Assembly: GCA_030639305.1 (NCBI GenBank)
Contig: DAOWCY010000075.1
Coordinates: 1 to 29,958 of the forward strand
DNA: 29,958 nucleotides
From: JAGLQA01 sp023135565
GTDB lineage: Bacteria > Acidobacteriota > Aminicenantia > UBA2199
Direction: 5' to 3'
The notes under the pieces are model-generated. The model had not been told where the DNA came from. It saw nothing but the letters and a program-made list of their open reading frames with translations, and made no database searches. Below, in pieces: positions 28,792 through 29,958 of this stretch. A program made the position numbers and the translations under genes. How positions within the stretch are numbered: position 1 is the first letter of the stretch; each line of letters starts with the position of its first letter.

Positions 28792-29823
28792 ATGAAAATC
28801 AACAAAAGTGGCGCCCAGTTATCCGCCATCGTCAAAATCGCCCAGAGGCTCAAGAAACTCAGCAAAGATACAGGACAAGAATACCTGCCGTTGAACCGGG
28901 GCATCAACTCGGTTTGCCATATCGACTTAACCGAAGTAGTAAAAGGAATCGACTTTAACTGCGCCGAAATCCAGGTCTACCCTCCATCCACGGGCAGAGC
29001 CAACCTGAAAGAGGCGATAAACAAAGTCTATTTCCAGGAAAAAGCGGCCCTGGAAAATATTATCGTCACCGGCGGCTCGACCGTAGGATTAGATATCTCT
29101 TTCCAGGTATTGGACATAGACAAAATCTATATCCCGGCTTACTATTGGACCACCTATGATCAAATCATGCGCATCAGGCATAAAGACAGCGCCGTCTACC
29201 AAAGTTACGATGAATTAAAAGAAAACCTCCCGGCGCTAAAGAATGCCGGGGTCATTATTTGCGATCCCGGCAACCCTTTAGGCGATAAATACGACGACCA
29301 AAAACTGTTAGAGTTGATCGCAGCATTATCTAATAACGGCATTAAAGTTTTATTGGACAGCCCTTACCGGCGTATGTTTTACGACGAAACCGACACTTTT
29401 TACCGGGAATTGGCGGAACTGGAAAACGTCGTTATTATCGAGAGTTTTAGTAAATGCGTAGGATTAAGCGGGCAGCGCATCGGTTTCGTGCACTGCAAGA
29501 ACAGTGATTTTATTCATGAATTCAGCGTCCGTTTGGTATCCGCCACTAACGGCATCAATGCGTTTTCCCAGGTGCTTGTGCAGAAACTGCTGGCCGCCCC
29601 GGAAGGGATAAAAGCGGTTAAGGAATTCAAAAGCAGGACTGTCCGGGACATCGGTTTAAATATCGAGTATTTACAGGAAAAAAATCTCCTGGCCGAACAA
29701 TTCTATCGAAAATCGAAACCGGTAGGCATTTTCGTGGCAGCCGCGTTAACGCAGGAAGAGCTTTTAAGCCATTTTATCGGCAGTATTTCTTTGAGTTATT
29801 TTACCAGGAACGACAAAGAATAA
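28792..29823 (+). CDS. PLP-dependent class I/II aminotransferase
   Basis: The 343-residue fold-type I enzyme has the cofactor Lys221 in ESFSKCVGLSGQRIGF. Also visible are Asp158 and Asn161 in CDPGNPLGDKYD, Asp189-Ser-Pro-Tyr192 (PLP ring contacts), Arg229 in the phosphate site, and the VTGGSTVGLDISF turn that starts the PLP domain. The substrate is unknown. The start is ATG 28792, with AGGAG 9 nt upstream; the in-frame ATG at 28771 lies in the terminal repeat of a MITE-like element. The protein is short for the class, and the stop TAA directly abuts an IS-like terminus, so the last residues may have been altered by insertion. Confidence 0.82.
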   Translation: MKINKSGAQLSAIVKIAQRLKKLSKDTGQEYLPLNRGINSVCHIDLTEVVKGIDFNCAEIQVYPPSTGRANLKEAINKVYFQEKAALENIIVTGGSTVGLDISFQVLDIDKIYIPAYYWTTYDQIMRIRHKDSAVYQSYDELKENLPALKNAGVIICDPGNPLGDKYDDQKLLELIAALSNNGIKVLLDSPYRRMFYDETDTFYRELAELENVVIIESFSKCVGLSGQRIGFVHCKNSDFIHEFSVRLVSATNGINAFSQVLVQKLLAAPEGIKAVKEFKSRTVRDIGLNIEYLQEKNLLAEQFYRKSKPVGIFVAAALTQEELLSHFIGSISLSYFTRNDKE

Positions 29824-29958
29824 AGTGGACCCCTTTGTCAAGACAGAAATTAACTAAAGTTAAGCTTCTTATGCCTATATAATAATAAATAGGGGGGCGG
29901 TATTTTGTGGAAAACTTTACAATAACCGCATCCCTATTAGCTCTTCGGCCTGTTTTCA
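29824..29958. mobile_element. Probable insertion-sequence terminus (IS3-like), partial
   Basis: AAGTGGACCCCTTTGTCAAGA, starting right after the aminotransferase stop, resembles terminal repeats I recall for IS3-family elements (shown here only by resemblance). Inside, a GTG at 29907 opens a plus-strand frame to the window end, and a minus-strand frame is also open throughout. Neither can be called, and the element's orientation and transposase are outside the window. Confidence 0.4.

Overview
The window comes from a bacterium of moderate GC content. Several traits suggest a soil or sediment lineage near Candidatus Aminicenantes/Acidobacteriota: secreted 6-bladed beta-propeller proteins, a propeller-type hybrid histidine kinase, many TPR proteins, numerous short dispersed intergenic repeats, and gene remnants between intact genes. 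The taxonomic guess is inference; no rRNA, tRNA, phage, integron or CRISPR locus is visible.

Layout. Positions 1-3930 hold two minus-strand transcription units of envelope proteins. One runs from a small secreted Cys-containing peptide to a membrane-anchored thioredoxin-like protein to a propeller lipoprotein. The other runs from a secreted propeller to a second small peptide gene cut off by an inverted-repeat element. Positions 3940-4630 are a repeat-rich graveyard with fragments of a histidine kinase and an AAA ATPase. A small secreted Ig-like protein follows (4628-5128). Then come a pcm-uvrD operon (minus), a bifunctional rel (ppGpp) gene (plus) with a hairpin-rich leader, a lone histidine ammonia-lyase (minus), and a secreted matrixin-like protease fused to TPRs (minus). 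Positions 14750-17030 hold a small gene remnant, an Rpn-family nuclease with a translationally coupled leader ORF, and a shortened DUF523/DUF1722 gene. On the plus strand follow an AAA ATPase-PD-(D/E)XK nuclease, a 1356-residue propeller hybrid kinase, a DUF4258/DUF2283 toxin-antitoxin-like pair, a methyltransferase-zinc ribbon pair, a 1186-residue membrane TPR protein and a PLP aminotransferase. The window ends in what looks like an insertion-sequence terminus.

Expression signals are unusually readable. Many genes have a near-consensus -35 (TTGACA-like), a 17-bp spacer and a TAAAAT/TATAAT -10. In at least five the -10 ends only 6-8 nt before the start codon, implying leaderless mRNAs; the others have a leader with an AGGAG-type ribosome binding site. 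The most interesting candidate system is the duplicated small-peptide/thioredoxin/propeller envelope module at 1-3930. It recalls the association of small secreted peptides (NVEALA type) with 6-bladed propeller genes in Bacteroidetes, but its peptide sequence is different.
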